Shown here piece by piece: positions 1-10,746 of a stretch of 64,000 bases of DNA. This DNA comes from Cladorhizidae sp. MBARI D1340-BT2. Lineage: Eukaryota; Porifera; Demospongiae; Poecilosclerida; Cladorhizidae. The stretch lies in contig JAQNBH010000011.1 of the NCBI GenBank assembly GCA_028752905.1, positions 3,410,322 through 3,474,321 on the forward strand. Direction: 5' to 3'. Numbering within the stretch: position 1 is the stretch's first letter; the number at the start of each line of letters is the position of its first letter. Under the pieces are notes generated by a model. The model ran no database searches, had not been told where the DNA came from, and saw only the letters and a program-made list of their open reading frames with translations. The translations under genes were made by a program, and so were the position numbers.

Positions 1-14
1 CGTTCACTGCAAGG

Positions 15-1556
15 ATGGTCGGGGAGCTAGCCGACAAATATATTAGGGATAGGAACCTAGACCACTCGACACTTACACGACCACGACGTTGGAAGGCAGA
101 CAGACAGTCACCTGGCCCCAATGAGAGGAAGGAAGACAAAGCAAAATCAGACATCAGGAATGAGTTGGAGCCCCCTCAGAAGTTTCCTTCGACCAGGGAC
201 AACAACAGTAACCAGGGAACTGAGTCAGCAAGGAAAGGCAAGTTGGCTAAGTATTTTGACCAGGCCAATGGCCCCCTTTGTTTCAATTGTAGGGAGTGGG
301 GGCACATGGGAGCTAACTGTCCCAAAAAGATTTACAGATGTGACACTGGCATCCCAAGCAAAGAAGACTACTGTGTTGCAGGAGAATTGGATGGAGTGTT
401 CCGGGCAAGATTGAAGTTGGACTCTGGAGCACAGCACACTCTGGTCAACTCGGAGGTGGTGAGATGGGATGCATACACAGGGGAGCTCCTTACTGTCAAA
501 GTAGCGAGTGGGCAGATGCTACAAGTCCCAATGGCCATGGTAACACTCCACCTGGATGGACAGACCTTTCGGAGCACGGTCGGGGTGATGAAGTGCCTCC
601 AGGAGGAGGTGCTCCTGGGAACTGACCTACCAATTTTCAACACCCTACTTATCAAGGCAGCTACCGCGAAGGAGGAAGCTACCAAGGAGGTATTGGAAGT
701 ACAGACCCGGCAATCCAGACTCGAGCAGAAGGACCAACAGGAAGCAGACGATTCAGCCACAAGTACCTCTGGCGCCGATATCAAAACATTAGGTGAGGTG
801 TTCAACTTTGATGATAATCTGTTTGCTGTGCCCTCCACAAAAGTTAGGCAGACCAGAAGCCAGAAGAGGAAGGCGGCCCGTCAGGCAGCAGAGCAACAGA
901 CCCTGGATACAGACACGATCAGGGAGAAGGAAGCAGGTGACTTTAAGGCATCCCAGCACGCCGACACATCACTGCAGGAGGCATGGAAGCTGCTAGAAGA
1001 CGACTACCTTCAAGAGGAAGGTCTGCTCTACCATATGAGCAATGACCCCTTGGGCGGGGAGCTTCGCCAGCTCATGCTGCCCAGGGAGAAGAGACAAGAA
1101 GCAATTATGATCGCCCACTCCATTCCAATGGCAGGGCACTTGGGAGAAAAGCGGACGACACAACGACTACTATGGCGTTTCTTCTGGCCAGGGATTAACC
1201 GGGACGTTGCAGAAGCCTGCAAGAGTTGTGGAGAGTGCCAGAAGGCAGCTAAGAAATTCCACAACAAAGCTCCACTTGTACCACTCCCAGTGATCGTTGA
1301 GCCATTCAGTCGGGTGGCAATCGACATTGTTGGACCCCTGCCGAGAACGAAGAGCGGGAATATATACATACTAACTCTCATGGACTATGGGACAAAATAC
1401 CCTGAGGCAATACCCCTCCGAAAGACAGATGCACCGACAGTGGCAGAGGCTTTGATGAGCATTTTTTCCAGGGTTGGAGTACCACAGGAAATTCTAACTG
1501 ACCAAGAAACTTTCTGTCTGCACTCATGGAAGAGTTGTACCGTCTCCTTGGAGTGA
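15..1556 (+). pseudogene. E1 gag C-terminus, protease and integrase N-terminal half
   Basis: Open frame of 513 codons with no true start, because it runs in from outside the window. A CCHC zinc knuckle (CFNCREWGHMGANC) lies at about 280-325. The aspartic protease motif LDSGA follows at about 417-431. A histidine pair and CKSCGEC near 1117-1245 form the integrase HHCC zinc domain. The integrase core starts with AIDIVGPLP (first catalytic Asp) near 1320. The frame is lost near 1505, just after ILTDQ (second Asp), where about four bases appear deleted; the final codons are out of frame. Gag binds RNA, protease cuts the polyprotein, integrase joins cDNA to the genome. Confidence 0.88.
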
Positions 1557-1932
1557 AGCACCTCAAGACCTCGCCATACCATCCACAGACAAACGGGGCA
1601 GTGGAGCGGTTTCATGGCACGCTCAAGAAGATGGTGAGAAAGATCAGAGGTGATAAGAGGGAGTGGGATACTTTGTTACCTTACTTCTTATTTGCATACA
1701 GGGAGGTGCCACATGCTAGCACGGGCTTCTCCCCATTTGAGCTACTTTTTGGTAGATATGTTCGAGGAACTTTAGACGTGTTGAAGGAGTCTTGGGTGGC
1801 CGGACCAACTAGATCGGAGTCAGTGGTTTCCTTTGTACTGGAGATGAGGAACAGACTCGACCAGATGAGGGACCTTGCATGGGATAACCAGACTGAAAAA
1901 AAAGAACACACAAAAGTGTGGTATGACAGAGA
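1514..1932 (+). pseudogene. E1 integrase core C-terminal half
   Basis: Continues the integrase in the next frame from the break near 1505. It contains the conserved YHPQTNG stretch followed by the third catalytic acid in AVERFHG near 1590-1615, then the usual FAYREVPHASTGFSPFELLFG block. It ends at a TGA at 1937-1939; the following chromodomain-like or GPY-type tail continues in another frame from about 1938, so a second indel separates them. The family role is the catalytic half of integrase. Confidence 0.85.
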
Positions 1933-1935
1933 TGC

Positions 1936-2742
1936 TTGAGGAGCTTTGAGGAAGGAGACCAGGTCCTGGTTCTGATGCCCTCTGGAGCAAGCAAGCTCAC
2001 GGCACAGTGGCAGGGGCCATACACAGTCTTAACCAGAGTATCACCAGTAACCTATGATATTGACATGGTCGACAGACGGAAGAGACGAAGAACCTTTCAT
2101 GTGAACATGATGAAGCCATGGCATTCACCAGTAGCATCAGTGCTGTCAGCAGTAGTGCCTAATGATGGTGACTCAGAAACTGAAGATGACATCATCACCA
2201 TCGACACAACAGAGACGGGAGCACCAAGCCTAGGGACACAGCTGTCGGCTGAACAGCAGAAATTACTGATTGAGCTCGTGGACAGTCTACCAATAATTTT
2301 CTCTGACAGACCAGGAAGGACTGCAACAGTCGAGCATACAATCGACACCGGAGGGGCAATACCGTTTCGCCTACCCCCTTATAGGATCCCTAAAGCTTGG
2401 GAGGAGCTGGTCAGGAAGGAGATAAAGGCTATGCTGGACTTGGATGTGATAGAACCATGCAGAAGCCCCTGGGCTTCTCCCATAGTGACTGTGGCTAAAA
2501 AGGATGGCACCCTCCGGCTCTGTATTGATTACAGGAAACTCAACTCTGTAACGACAGCTGACCCTTACCAGATGCCGAGGATTGAGGATTTGCTAGACAA
2601 GCTGGGGAAGGCCTCGTATTTGTCAACACTAGACTTATCAAAAGGTACTACCAAGTACCAGTCAGACCCGAAGACCGTGACAAGACGGCTTTTGTTTCAC
2701 CATATGGCAAATGCAGGTTCAAAACCATGCCATTTGGATTGA
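1936..2742 (+). pseudogene. E1 integrase tail and RT N-terminal half
   Basis: Begins with the GPY-like integrase tail (GDQVLVL, WQGPY) near 1955-2010, then a linker and the RT domain: KDGTLRLCIDYRKLN near 2500-2545 and LSTLDLSKG near 2625-2645. RT is therefore fused directly downstream of integrase. After LSKG one base is missing, so the remaining codons to 2742 are out of frame; the RT sequence continues in the frame that becomes the next entry. RT copies the element RNA into DNA in the particle. Confidence 0.88.
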
Positions 2743-3611
2743 AGGGAGCCCCCACCACCCTCCAATGGCTAATGGATGGAGTGCTAGACAACCTCCAAAG
2801 CTTCACAGCAGCTTACCTGGATGACATTGTCGTATTTAATGAGGACTGGGACGACCACCTCCTTCACCTGATGACAGTGATACAGCGACTGGGGGAGGAG
2901 GGCCTGACTATCAAAAAGAAGAAGTGTCAGTTGGGAGTGGCCTCCTGTACCTATCTGGGACACGTTGTTGGCTTGGGACAGATAGCCCCTGAGCTAGCCA
3001 AAGTGAAGGATATCCAGCAGTTTGCACAACCACAGACTAAGCATGATGTCCGAGCATTCTTAGGTCTGGCAGGCTACTACAGGCGTTTCTTGCCGTCGTT
3101 CAGCGGGATAGCTGCCTGCCTGTCAGATCTGACAAAGTCTGCAGCACCAACCAAGGTTCAATGGACACCCGAATGCCAAGAGGCTTTCCAAACACTGAAG
3201 AATGGACTTACCAGCAAGCCAATCTTGACAAGCCCAGATTACAGCCAACCCTTCCTGCTGCAAACGGATGCATCAGATCGCGGGATTGGGGCAGTACTGA
3301 GTCAACACGACCAGGAGAATGTGGAGCGACCTGTGGAATACTACTCCCGCAAGCTACTGCCAAGAGAGTCAAGATATGCTACGGTGGAAAAAGAATGTCT
3401 GGCAATAGTAGCAGCACTGAAACACTTCGAAGCATACTTGCTAGGTCGGAGTTTCACGATCCAGACAGACCACAGAGCCCTCACCTACCTTCACACCATG
3501 AGAAATGGAAACGGACGCCTGATGAGGTGGGCCCTGACCATACAGCCCTTTCAGTTCGACATAGTTTACAGGCCTGGTTCCGCCAATGCCAACGCGGATG
3601 GATTGTCGTGA
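2646..3611 (+). pseudogene. E1 RT C-terminal half and RNase H
   Basis: The frame carries the RT signature MPFGL near 2730 and the catalytic YLDD near 2814-2825, then the connection domain (LGLAGYYRRFLP near 3060-3090) and RNase H: LQTDASDRGIGAVLS near 3258-3300, the Glu in VEKECLA, and QTDHRAL near 3463. It stops at TGA 3609-3611, 45 bp before the LTR, which makes RNase H the last pol domain. This part is uninterrupted; the element is dead only because of the upstream shifts. Confidence 0.9.
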
Positions 3612-3639
3612 CAATGCTGGACTGACGAGCAGAGATCTC

Positions 3640-3655
3640 AAGAAGGGGAGGGGGA
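3640..3655 (+). promoter_or_regulatory. Polypurine tract of E1
   Basis: A purine run (AAGAAGGGGAGGGGGA) directly abuts the TGTTGAGG start of the LTR. This is the standard primer site for plus-strand DNA synthesis in LTR elements and fixes the LTR boundary. Confidence 0.8.
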
Positions 3656-4029
3656 TGTTGAGGCCTGGCCCCAACAGAGTGACAACCTTGACATGGCAAG
3701 GTGTGACTCTCTACCCAGGGTGCTAATGAGCCCTTAAAGCAGACATCTCAGGCTTATGAACTCCATGACCCTGATTACTGAACATGCACACATACACGCA
3801 TGCTAGCATATGATTGGACAACCACATCAGTAAGGTTATATTGTACTTACCCATATTTGGTCATGTGAGCTGGGCCTGGCATCCTAATTAAGGGCACCAG
3901 GCTAGGCACTGTGTAGTAGAGTTTTTGAGATATACTGTACTGAAGTGAGATTGTAAGATTACGTTGTTATTAACTACTGAAGACTTGAACTAGTAGGTTA
4001 GGCTACTGCCCTTCAGGCCAGTTACTACA
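3656..4029 (+). repeat. 3' LTR of E1
   Basis: Starts TGTTGAGGCC right after the polypurine tract and most plausibly ends ..GTTACTACA (TGT..ACA), about 374 bp. The first 21 bases form a hairpin with arms TGTTGAGGCC and GGCCCCAACA (one mismatch). The 5' partner LTR lies outside the window, so the 3' boundary is not confirmed by a target duplication. Confidence 0.7.
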
Positions 4030-4460
4030 ATTAGCAAGGGCTGTGGCATAACACAGAGATGGACCCAGGGTACCCCAAACTGCTGCAGCACTCCCCCTCT
4101 GTATCGCCACAGACAGATGTTGAAGGAGGTACCTCCTGGAGTTGAAATCTCTGGTAGATGCACGTAACTTCCTCTTCAATTCCTTCACAAAAGATCGTAC
4201 CTCAGGCTCCAACACACCAGACATCTCCACAGCAATGGGCACAATGCTCTCGAGGTGTGCGTATTTGGTCTTCTTCAATTCCTCTGCATGTTTAGCCACC
4301 AATCCCTCTCTTCTGGTGGCCCTGACAATGTATGATGGTGCAAATGTACTAGGCCAAGTATATAGCATTCCACACAAATACCTTGCCCATTTTCCAATGC
4401 ACCATACTCATGCCTTCCGGTCTTTACCCATCTGAGCGGAAGTGATCATGAGGTTCCAGT
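4030..4460 (-). pseudogene. LINE-type polyprotein C-terminal relic
   Basis: On the minus strand a frame reads TFAPSY, KYAHLE, VPIAVEMSGV and YLLQHLSVAIQRG, a set of motifs I associate with the conserved C-terminal region of certain invertebrate retroelement polyproteins. An upstream piece (ALENG, near 4395-4410) is in another frame, so the domain is frameshifted. The family function is uncertain; a nuclease-like C-terminal domain is possible. It ends at the E1 LTR, so E1 may have inserted beside or into it. Confidence 0.5.
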
Positions 4461-4745
4461 GTAGAAGGGATCTGTTCTATATGGGCAATAACAGAAAGTT
4501 AATTTCACAGCGTGAGGTGTGTTATTGTATGTTTCGTATAAAAAATATTGATAAGAGCTAACTGATTGTGCTCTGATGACATCGTTTTGTCTCCATCTCA
4601 GTTTCGTTAACTTTATAATGACTAATTATATGGTAGAAGCTGACAATTATACAGTTAATGATTGTCCTCAACTATATTTCTATTCCTACTTGTTGGTATC
4701 TACTAATAACTAAGCCTGGACCTTCAGGTTTTCTTATTGTAACAG
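4461..4745. other. AT-rich spacer, no gene seen
   Basis: No coding frame or repeat was recognised between the LINE relic and the first LTR-like segment of the tandem array. Confidence 0.6.
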
Positions 4746-4897
4746 TGACATCATGTAATCCAATAAATGATTATCAGTTGTGCAATCATGGTGTACTTAG
4801 TAGTAGGACATTGCAGAGTGTTAATTAGTTATTATTGGTTTTGTAACACCTAGTGCATCCTGTGTTGTGATAATATATCTCACTCCGTTACCTGTCA
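4746..4897 (+). repeat. LTR-like segment 1 of the array
   Basis: TGACATC...CCTGTCA, about 152 bp, with inverted ends TGACA/TGTCA. It matches 10595-10746, 20465-20612 and 24771-24918 over most of its length but differs in its first ~20 bases after TGACATC. The flanks do not give a matching target duplication, so the LTR call rests on position after the polypurine-like tract and recurrence. Confidence 0.5.
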
Positions 4898-5389
4898 TTT
4901 GCATCTTGGAAGTTATCAAGAATAAAGAACACTTATATTGAGAGAGTTAGCCAACCAGTATTGTGGTAATACAATGTTGAAGAGCATAGTGTTGAGGTGG
5001 ATGATACCATTTTGTTGAAACACTTGTGGTTATGACTTTGGAACTCCATAAATTCCACACTCTATGAACTTGATGTGTAGCTCAAAAGATAGCTCTCTCA
5101 GTGTGTTCTCTTTAGATACTAAAAAAGTGTTGCATAGATTCAACATGCCACAACAAAATTGGGCTCAAAACCTGCATACTCTAAATATCTGATTGGAAAG
5201 TGCTAGACAGTTAAAATTAGTACCAGTGGCTAGAGGAAGCTATACTCCACAAAATAAAGTGCTTTCATTAGGCGCTAGCATTTAAGTATGTCGTTAATGT
5301 GCCACACGAGGTGGAAAATTAATTTTAGGAATAATAGCAAAATGACAAATTTTTGTGACGAAATGAAAAAGTTAGAAAAGGACATCTAC

Positions 5390-6130
5390 TGTAGTAGGGC
5401 ATAAGTATTGGCATCTGGATTTAATCCAGGGGGGAAGCATTCCCTCTCTACAGGGAGATGGCGAGTCACTGAAAAAGGTGCTCAGTGGGAGGTATGCCCA
5501 GGCATTGCTCCTGATTTTGGTTAACATCTGGCAGGCTGTCATGCTCAAACTTCCAAGTGACTCAACAACTAAGGGGATGAACAGTATGCTGTTGGAGCAA
5601 CTGACTCTTGCATGGACTAATCATCCTCTCCTTCCTAAACTGAAGAGCATAGCCTGGGTTAGTGGAAGCTCTGGCCAGAGTCTGCTACTGCATGGTGGAA
5701 ATAACAGTCATGTCCAAGGGTGCTGGTTGACTCCTTGACCTATTTGGGTTGGGCGACTGCTGGAACTCGGGATTATGGCAGGAGCCTCCTTTCCATGGCA
5801 GAAGTCTCCTTTCCATGGCAGAAGAGCAGCCAATTGTGCCGCTGAGGAAAGTGCATCATGGATGGGGTCATGCCTATAGATCCTGTCTCTGCCCACCCCA
5901 CCTGATGATCCCCATTAGACGTCTGCAGGTCTCTGGCCAATTGGGCAGGTATGCACATCCCCAATCATCCTCAGATCCAGCCAATATTGTAGGCACTCCT
6001 TGTCTGAGAGGTGGTGACCAAGAGTGGGAGGGGTTGATGTTCAGCCTGTCTCTGGCATATGGGAGTGAGGTGGGCAGGGCCAGGAGCCTTGGAGAAATTG
6101 ATTTTCAACCAATTTGCATGTCATTAGCAC
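5390..6130. repeat. Leader segment of array unit 1, function unknown
   Basis: A ~700-bp non-gag segment between LTR-like segment and gag, repeated at 11390-12120, 15400-16060 and 21170-21860. It includes the landmark block near 5526 (CATCTGGCAGGCTGTC) and a GC-richer part around 5880-6090. On the minus strand copies 2-4 keep an open frame of 110-123 codons (11556-11927, 15486-15818, 21310-21642). I do not recognise the product and it may be chance. Confidence 0.5.
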
Positions 6131-6295
6131 TTAATAAAAAAAAATCATTTTGTGGAGTAGGGCTTCCTCTAACCAGTAGTAGTAATTTAAACAGTCTAGC
6201 ATTTACCAATTAGGTGCTAGAATTGCAGAAAATTGGGACATGAAAGTTTTGAGCTTCCTAACTTTGGCTTCCTGTAACTGTGGCATGTTATATTT

Positions 6296-7680
6296 ATGCA
6301 ACAGTTTCAATTATCAAAAGGGAGAAAACACAGAAAGAAAGATATTTTATTAGCATGCATAGAAAGAAGTATGCAGGAGCTCCAAAGTCATAACCACAAG
6401 CTTTGTAAAAATGGTATAGTCCCCCTTGAGCTATCCAGCATGCAATGGTCCTCGTATGCTGAGTGTGGAAGAGTTTTTCCTAGCTAATGACTTCAGAGAT
6501 GGAAATCTTATTCTCACTGGAGAGCTAAACTCGAAGTTCGAGGAAATCATAAGATAACTGCAAGAACATTTCCAACCGAAACTGACAGTCATCGCTGAAA
6601 TTTTTTATCAGCAGAGTCAAGGGCAAGATGAAGCGGTTTCAGACTACTTAACAACTTTATGTGGTTTATGAATGGAGTGAGGTGGGCAGGGCCAGGAGCC
6701 TTGGAGAAATTGATTTTCAACCGATTTGTAAGTCATTAGCACAGAATTAAAAAAAACTCATTTTGTAGAGTAGGGCTTCCTCTAACCAGTGGTAGTAATT
6801 TAAACAGTCTAGCATTTACCAATTAGGTGCCAGACAATTGGGACATGCAAGTTTTGAGCTTCCCAATTTTGGCTTCCTGTAACTGTGGCATGGTTATATT
6901 TATGCAACAGTTTCAATTATCAAAAGGGAGCAAACACAGAAAGAAAGATATTTTATTAGCCATGCATCGAGTGCATAGAAAGAAGTATGCCAAAGTTATA
7001 ACCCCAAGTTTTGTAATGAACTTTGTAAAAATGGTATAGTCCCCCTTGAGCTATCCAGCATGCAATGGTCCTCGTATTCTGAGTGTCCTAGCTAATAACT
7101 TCAGAGATGCAAATCTTATTCTCACTGGAGAGCTAAACTCGAAGAGTTTCGAGGAAATCGTAAGATAACTGCAAGAACATTTCCAACTGAAACTGACAGT
7201 CATCGCTGAAAGTTTTTATCAGCAGAGTCAAAGGCAAGATGAAGTGGTTTCAGACTACTTAGCAACTTTATGTGGTTTATGAATGGACTGCCAGTTAGGG
7301 GAATTTCTTGAGCTAACACTTCGTGACCAATTGATTTGTGGTTTGTTAAAGGATTCTATCAAGCTAAAATTTCTTCTACAGAAAGAGCTTACACAAGCTA
7401 AAGCAAATGAAATATCTGTAGCAATGGAAGCTGCAGATAAAGAAACAATTGCAATGCAGACAAAAAGACAAAAAAGACATTAACATCATAATGAAACCAA
7501 AGAAAGAAATGGCAAAGTTGGTTGTAATTACGGGAAGATTGGTCACAGAACTGCAGAGTTAAAGAAGCAGAGAATGCTTCAATTGTGGCAAGAAAGCGCA
7601 TATTGCCAAAGCATTTTATGCAAAAAAAAGATGCCAGGAGAGCTCTGATGGAAACAGTTGCAAGATCATGATGAATCAGA
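6296..7680 (+). pseudogene. Array unit 1 gag relic with duplicated start
   Basis: The gag N-terminal block (around QQFQLSKG) appears twice, near 6296 and 6900, showing an internal duplication of ~600 bp. The clearest frame is 7283-7483, with LRDQLICGLLKDSIKLKFL and ANEISVAMEAA, typical of Ty3/Gypsy capsid C-terminal sequence. Zinc-knuckle-like sequence follows near 7500-7610 in broken frames. Gag packages the element RNA; this copy is not translatable as one protein. Confidence 0.7.
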
Positions 7681-7769
7681 CTAACAAAATGACACCATGT
7701 TGCAGCTAAATGGATTGAATGATGATGGGATATGAGGTGTAGGAGATCAGTTCATGTTAGATGTCTGAG

Positions 7770-8222
7770 TAAATGAAAACAAAGTCTCTATGGAAGTGGA
7801 TACTGGTGCAGTTGTCTCACTGCAAGATCCTCAGATCAGCAACTGGACAGATGTTACAACTGGAAGGTGAGGTTCAGGTCACTTCCCATGGAAATGGACA
7901 GAAGAAGTACAAACACTATATAGCTATAGAGAAATGTCCATCATTATTTGGATCAAAGCATCTTTTGGTGAGCACTGGATCAGAACAATACTGAAGCAAC
8001 CAGTTAACCACATGCATCAAAATTCAGAGAGATTTAAGCAGTTTTTGAAGAAGTATTCCATTTCAAACCTGAAGTTGAGAGGCATGCATTACTGCAAGAT
8101 TGAATATCAAACCAATCTCAACCGAAGTTCTGTAAACTGAGAAAAATTCCTTGAAGCCTAAACTAGAGAAAAGATGGAGAAAGAGGGAAACATCGAGAAA
8201 ATTGAATGTAGCAGTTGGACAA
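7770..8222 (+). pseudogene. Array unit 1 protease and RT N-terminal relic
   Basis: The aspartic protease motif (EVDTGAVVSLQDPQ in the frame covering 7785-7830) is followed by sequence resembling the region between protease and RT (KPVNH-like, LKKYS, PKFCKLRKIP) and the first RT residues ending near IECSSW. The RT is cut exactly at 8223 by an LTR start. Several frameshifts and stops occur. Confidence 0.7.
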
Positions 8223-8815
8223 TGTCGAGGGCTGACCCTAGACATTGGCCATGAAGGCCTCGAACTGGCCCTTGCAGGCTTGACTAATTAGCTAGTTAGA
8301 TTAGCAAGAGTGGATGTACTCATAGAGGTCTCATTAGCACCTTTCACACCTTTATTTTATATTAGCTTACGGAAGCCTACCTGCTATGTGTATGTTTGAC
8401 TTTCGACTGTGTATTGTGTGTGATTATAATCTCCTGTTTCCTGTAGGTTCAGGCTGTCAGGGTATTTAAGCCAGACAGCCAGACACAAGTAGAGTTCTGT
8501 CAAATTATAGCACTGTGTGTCTCACTCTTTATCATAACCTAAACTTCTCTGGTTTAAGATAACGGGCACTCACTGTTTGAATAAGAACTCTGGTGGCAGC
8601 AATATAAGCATTAGTTACCATTCGGGAGTAGAGCCAGAGCGATACCCTCGACAGACAACACCAGTGGTGCCAGTAGCAAAACTCGAGGATGATATAACAA
8701 GTGTGAATTTTGCCCTAGACTCAGTGCAGTGGCTACTTGAGACACACCATCAACAAAGAAGGCAGAGAGCCAATGGAAAAGGAAGTACCAGCAATAACTC
8801 CTAACTACACCGAGG
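8223..8815 (+). mobile_element. LTR plus leader of a second element (LTR-B) nested in unit 1 RT
   Basis: Starts TGTCGAGGG, opens with a hairpin (arms TGTCGAGGG / CCCTAGACA), contains a TATA-like TATTTAAG near 8462, and is followed by TGGTGGCAGC at 8591-8600, the same primer-binding-site-like sequence found at 28468 and 60247. The ~200 bp after it carry an open frame (8577-8804), probably a leader or gag start. RT sequence of the host element resumes near 8815. The 3' edge of LTR-B is unclear because no ACA end abuts the primer site. Confidence 0.65.
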
Positions 8816-9300
8816 AAATTTAATTAATTGCTATGGTAAATTCATTCCAAATCTAGCTTCCTAAAGCAGACCTTTGAATCCACTGTGGTCGAAGAAAGTT
8901 TCTTGGAGATGGAACCAAGGAACAGGAGGAGAATTGATGCCATCTTGTGTATTAGTTTGTTATGATCCTGCACTACCACTTAAGTTGGATTGTAATGCCT
9001 TGTCCATTGGAATAAGAGCAGTGTTTTCTCATATTCTACCAGAGAAACCAGTTGCATATGCTTCATGGCCTTACAAAAGTAGAGTGACCCAGATCGAGTA
9101 TTGTGTGAAGTTTGGAAGCTACTTGTGTCTGGTGAGTTTGTTCTAGTTACAGACCACAAGCCTCAGGACATACAGAGCCATTCCCATGATAAACAGAATC
9201 CAGATATCTACACTGTATTTGATATTATCACTATCCAGTTTAGATCTATCACCAAGCTTTCAAAAGCAGATCTCTGTCTAGACTAAGCAAGATCTAGTAT
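8816..9300 (+). pseudogene. Array unit 1 RT end and RNase H relic
   Basis: After the nested segment the frame reads INCYGKFIPNLAS (RT connection region) and then PALPLKLDCNALSIGIRAVFSHILPEK, the RNase H start with its first catalytic Asp, ending with LVTDHKP near 9140-9160. The middle of RT including the YxDD box is missing from this unit and from all others. Confidence 0.75.
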
Positions 9301-9305
9301 GATTA

Positions 9306-9600
9306 CAGGGTTTCATACAGGATTTTTGGTTGGGTGGGGGGGGGGGGGAGAAAAGTATCCAGCTTAGCATTGCCCACTTTTAGCATGCTATACTATGTAG
9401 CTGGAAAATGTTAGCCACTGATTATCTGTGGGTATAGCCACATTCAGTCACTTGCTAAATTACTATAATGTTAGCAAAATGTCAATGTCAATGTTGCACT
9501 ATGACATCAGAATTTTTGAAAATCCTGGGGGGGGGGGGGGAACTCTGGCTGGGGGGGGGGGAGATATCCAAGGTCCCCCCCACCCCTGTATAAAACCCTG
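9306..9600. mobile_element. MITE with CAGGGTTTCATACAGG ends, copy in unit 1
   Basis: Left end CAGGGTTTCATACAGG and right end CCTGTATAAAACCCTG are inverted copies. The interior holds poly-G runs and no coding frame. The CAGGG start suggests a hAT-type non-autonomous element. The same insertion is at 19196-19476 in unit 3; units 2 and 4 have the site without it. Confidence 0.65.
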
Positions 9601-10594
9601 CACTATGTGATAGAAGTGTCACTCAGTTACAAATACAGGTTATTGCAAAACTAGCTGCTTCCACAAGAACCCAGTATCAGCAAAAGCTGTTAGGTACGTT
9701 TAGTGTCCCGAACCACTGTGAGAAATGCCTCAGAATGCTAATGGTGAGCCTAAAACAACTCTGCATCATTAGTTGGGCATTGCAGAGAATATATATTGCC
9801 TTTGCGGGCCCATCACAAGGTCACATATGACTCATTGTAGTTGACTCATATTCCACGTGGCCTGAAGTTATTGGTATGAAAATCTCCACAGCAGAGAGAA
9901 CTGTACAGGAACTATAGTTAATCATTGCATGAAGGGCATTACCTGAATAAATAGTATCAGACAATGGTCTCAATTTACTGGAGAAACATTTCAGGAATTT
10001 TGTGTGGGCAACTTTATCAGCATACTATAGTAGCTCTTTATCATCCCCCCCCCCCCCCCTCTGATCAAGTAATCTGGTAAAAAGATTTGAAGAAATGAGA
10101 ACAAGAATTTGAGAATTTTCTGCTGAGTCGCAAAAAAACTCCTCAACTCAAGAACTATTCTATTAACAAAACAACTACCAAGACCTGACCTAAGGCCAGT
10201 GTAAAAGAGTAGGCATGCCAGATCAAAGGAATTCCAGATAAAACAGATGGCCTGGGTGAGAGATTATCAAGGCACAGAAAGATGGTTACTTGATAAAGTA
10301 GTGGATCGTGCAGGACCTGTGTGCTATGCAGTGGAATTACATGGACAAACATGGAGAAGGCATGCCAGACAGTATCACTCATACTCTGGAGAAGCATCAG
10401 AAGCTACAACAACCACTACATCCTTTGGACAGGAAGAGAGCCACTTTGAAGTGCTACAGAAATAACAGATAAACCTGAAGGAGTTGAGAGATCATATGAA
10501 GCATCACAGAGAGCACGACCCGCAGTGACAAGTTGAACCTCCAAACAATTACACACCAGGGAAGAGTTTTAATAAGGTGGAGGAGATAAATTAA
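9601..10594 (+). pseudogene. Array unit 1 integrase relic and tail
   Basis: Fragments of an integrase core are readable in shifting frames: a GPSQGH..LIVVDSYSTWPEV segment near 9805-9870 and a SDNG-like segment near 9955, then a C14 run at about 10046 where the HPxxNG region should be. The frame 10247-10465 (VRDYQGTERWLLDKVV, GPVCYAVELHG) is the C-terminal integrase domain. Integrase here is downstream of RNase H. A purine-rich tract precedes the LTR-like segment at 10595. Confidence 0.7.
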
Positions 10595-10746
10595 TGACAT
10601 CCCACTATGAATAAATGATTATCAGTTGTGCAATTCATGGTGTACTTAGTAGTAGGACATTGCGGAGTGTTAATTAGTTACTTTTGGTTTTGTAACACCT
10701 AGTGCATCCTGTGTCGTGATAATATATCTCACTCTGTTACCTGTCA
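10595..10746 (+). repeat. LTR-like segment 2 of the array
   Basis: TGACATCCC...CCTGTCA, 152 bp, directly after GGAGGAGATAAATTAA. It is shared between units 1 and 2, as expected when neighbouring copies share one LTR. Confidence 0.55.

Larger units (their letters stand above)
1..4029 (+). mobile_element. Gmr1-type Ty3/Gypsy LTR retrotransposon, 3' part (element E1)
   Basis: Seen: domains run gag zinc knuckle, protease, integrase, RT, RNase H, polypurine tract, LTR. Integrase precedes RT, the reverse of ordinary Ty3/Gypsy order and the arrangement described for Gmr1-like elements. The window starts inside gag, so the 5' LTR and gag start are missing. Three frame breaks lie in pol (near 1505, 1933 and 2645), so this copy cannot make a full polyprotein. 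Sequence similarity of RT and RNase H is clearly Ty3/Gypsy, not Copia, so the order is a rearranged Gypsy order. Confidence 0.9.

Noticed and set aside
368..838. Minus-strand 156-codon frame in E1
   Set aside because: Overlaps the protease region, which is supported by motifs on the plus strand.
9428..9610. Gly-rich 60-codon frame
   Set aside because: Translation of the poly-G interior of a MITE.
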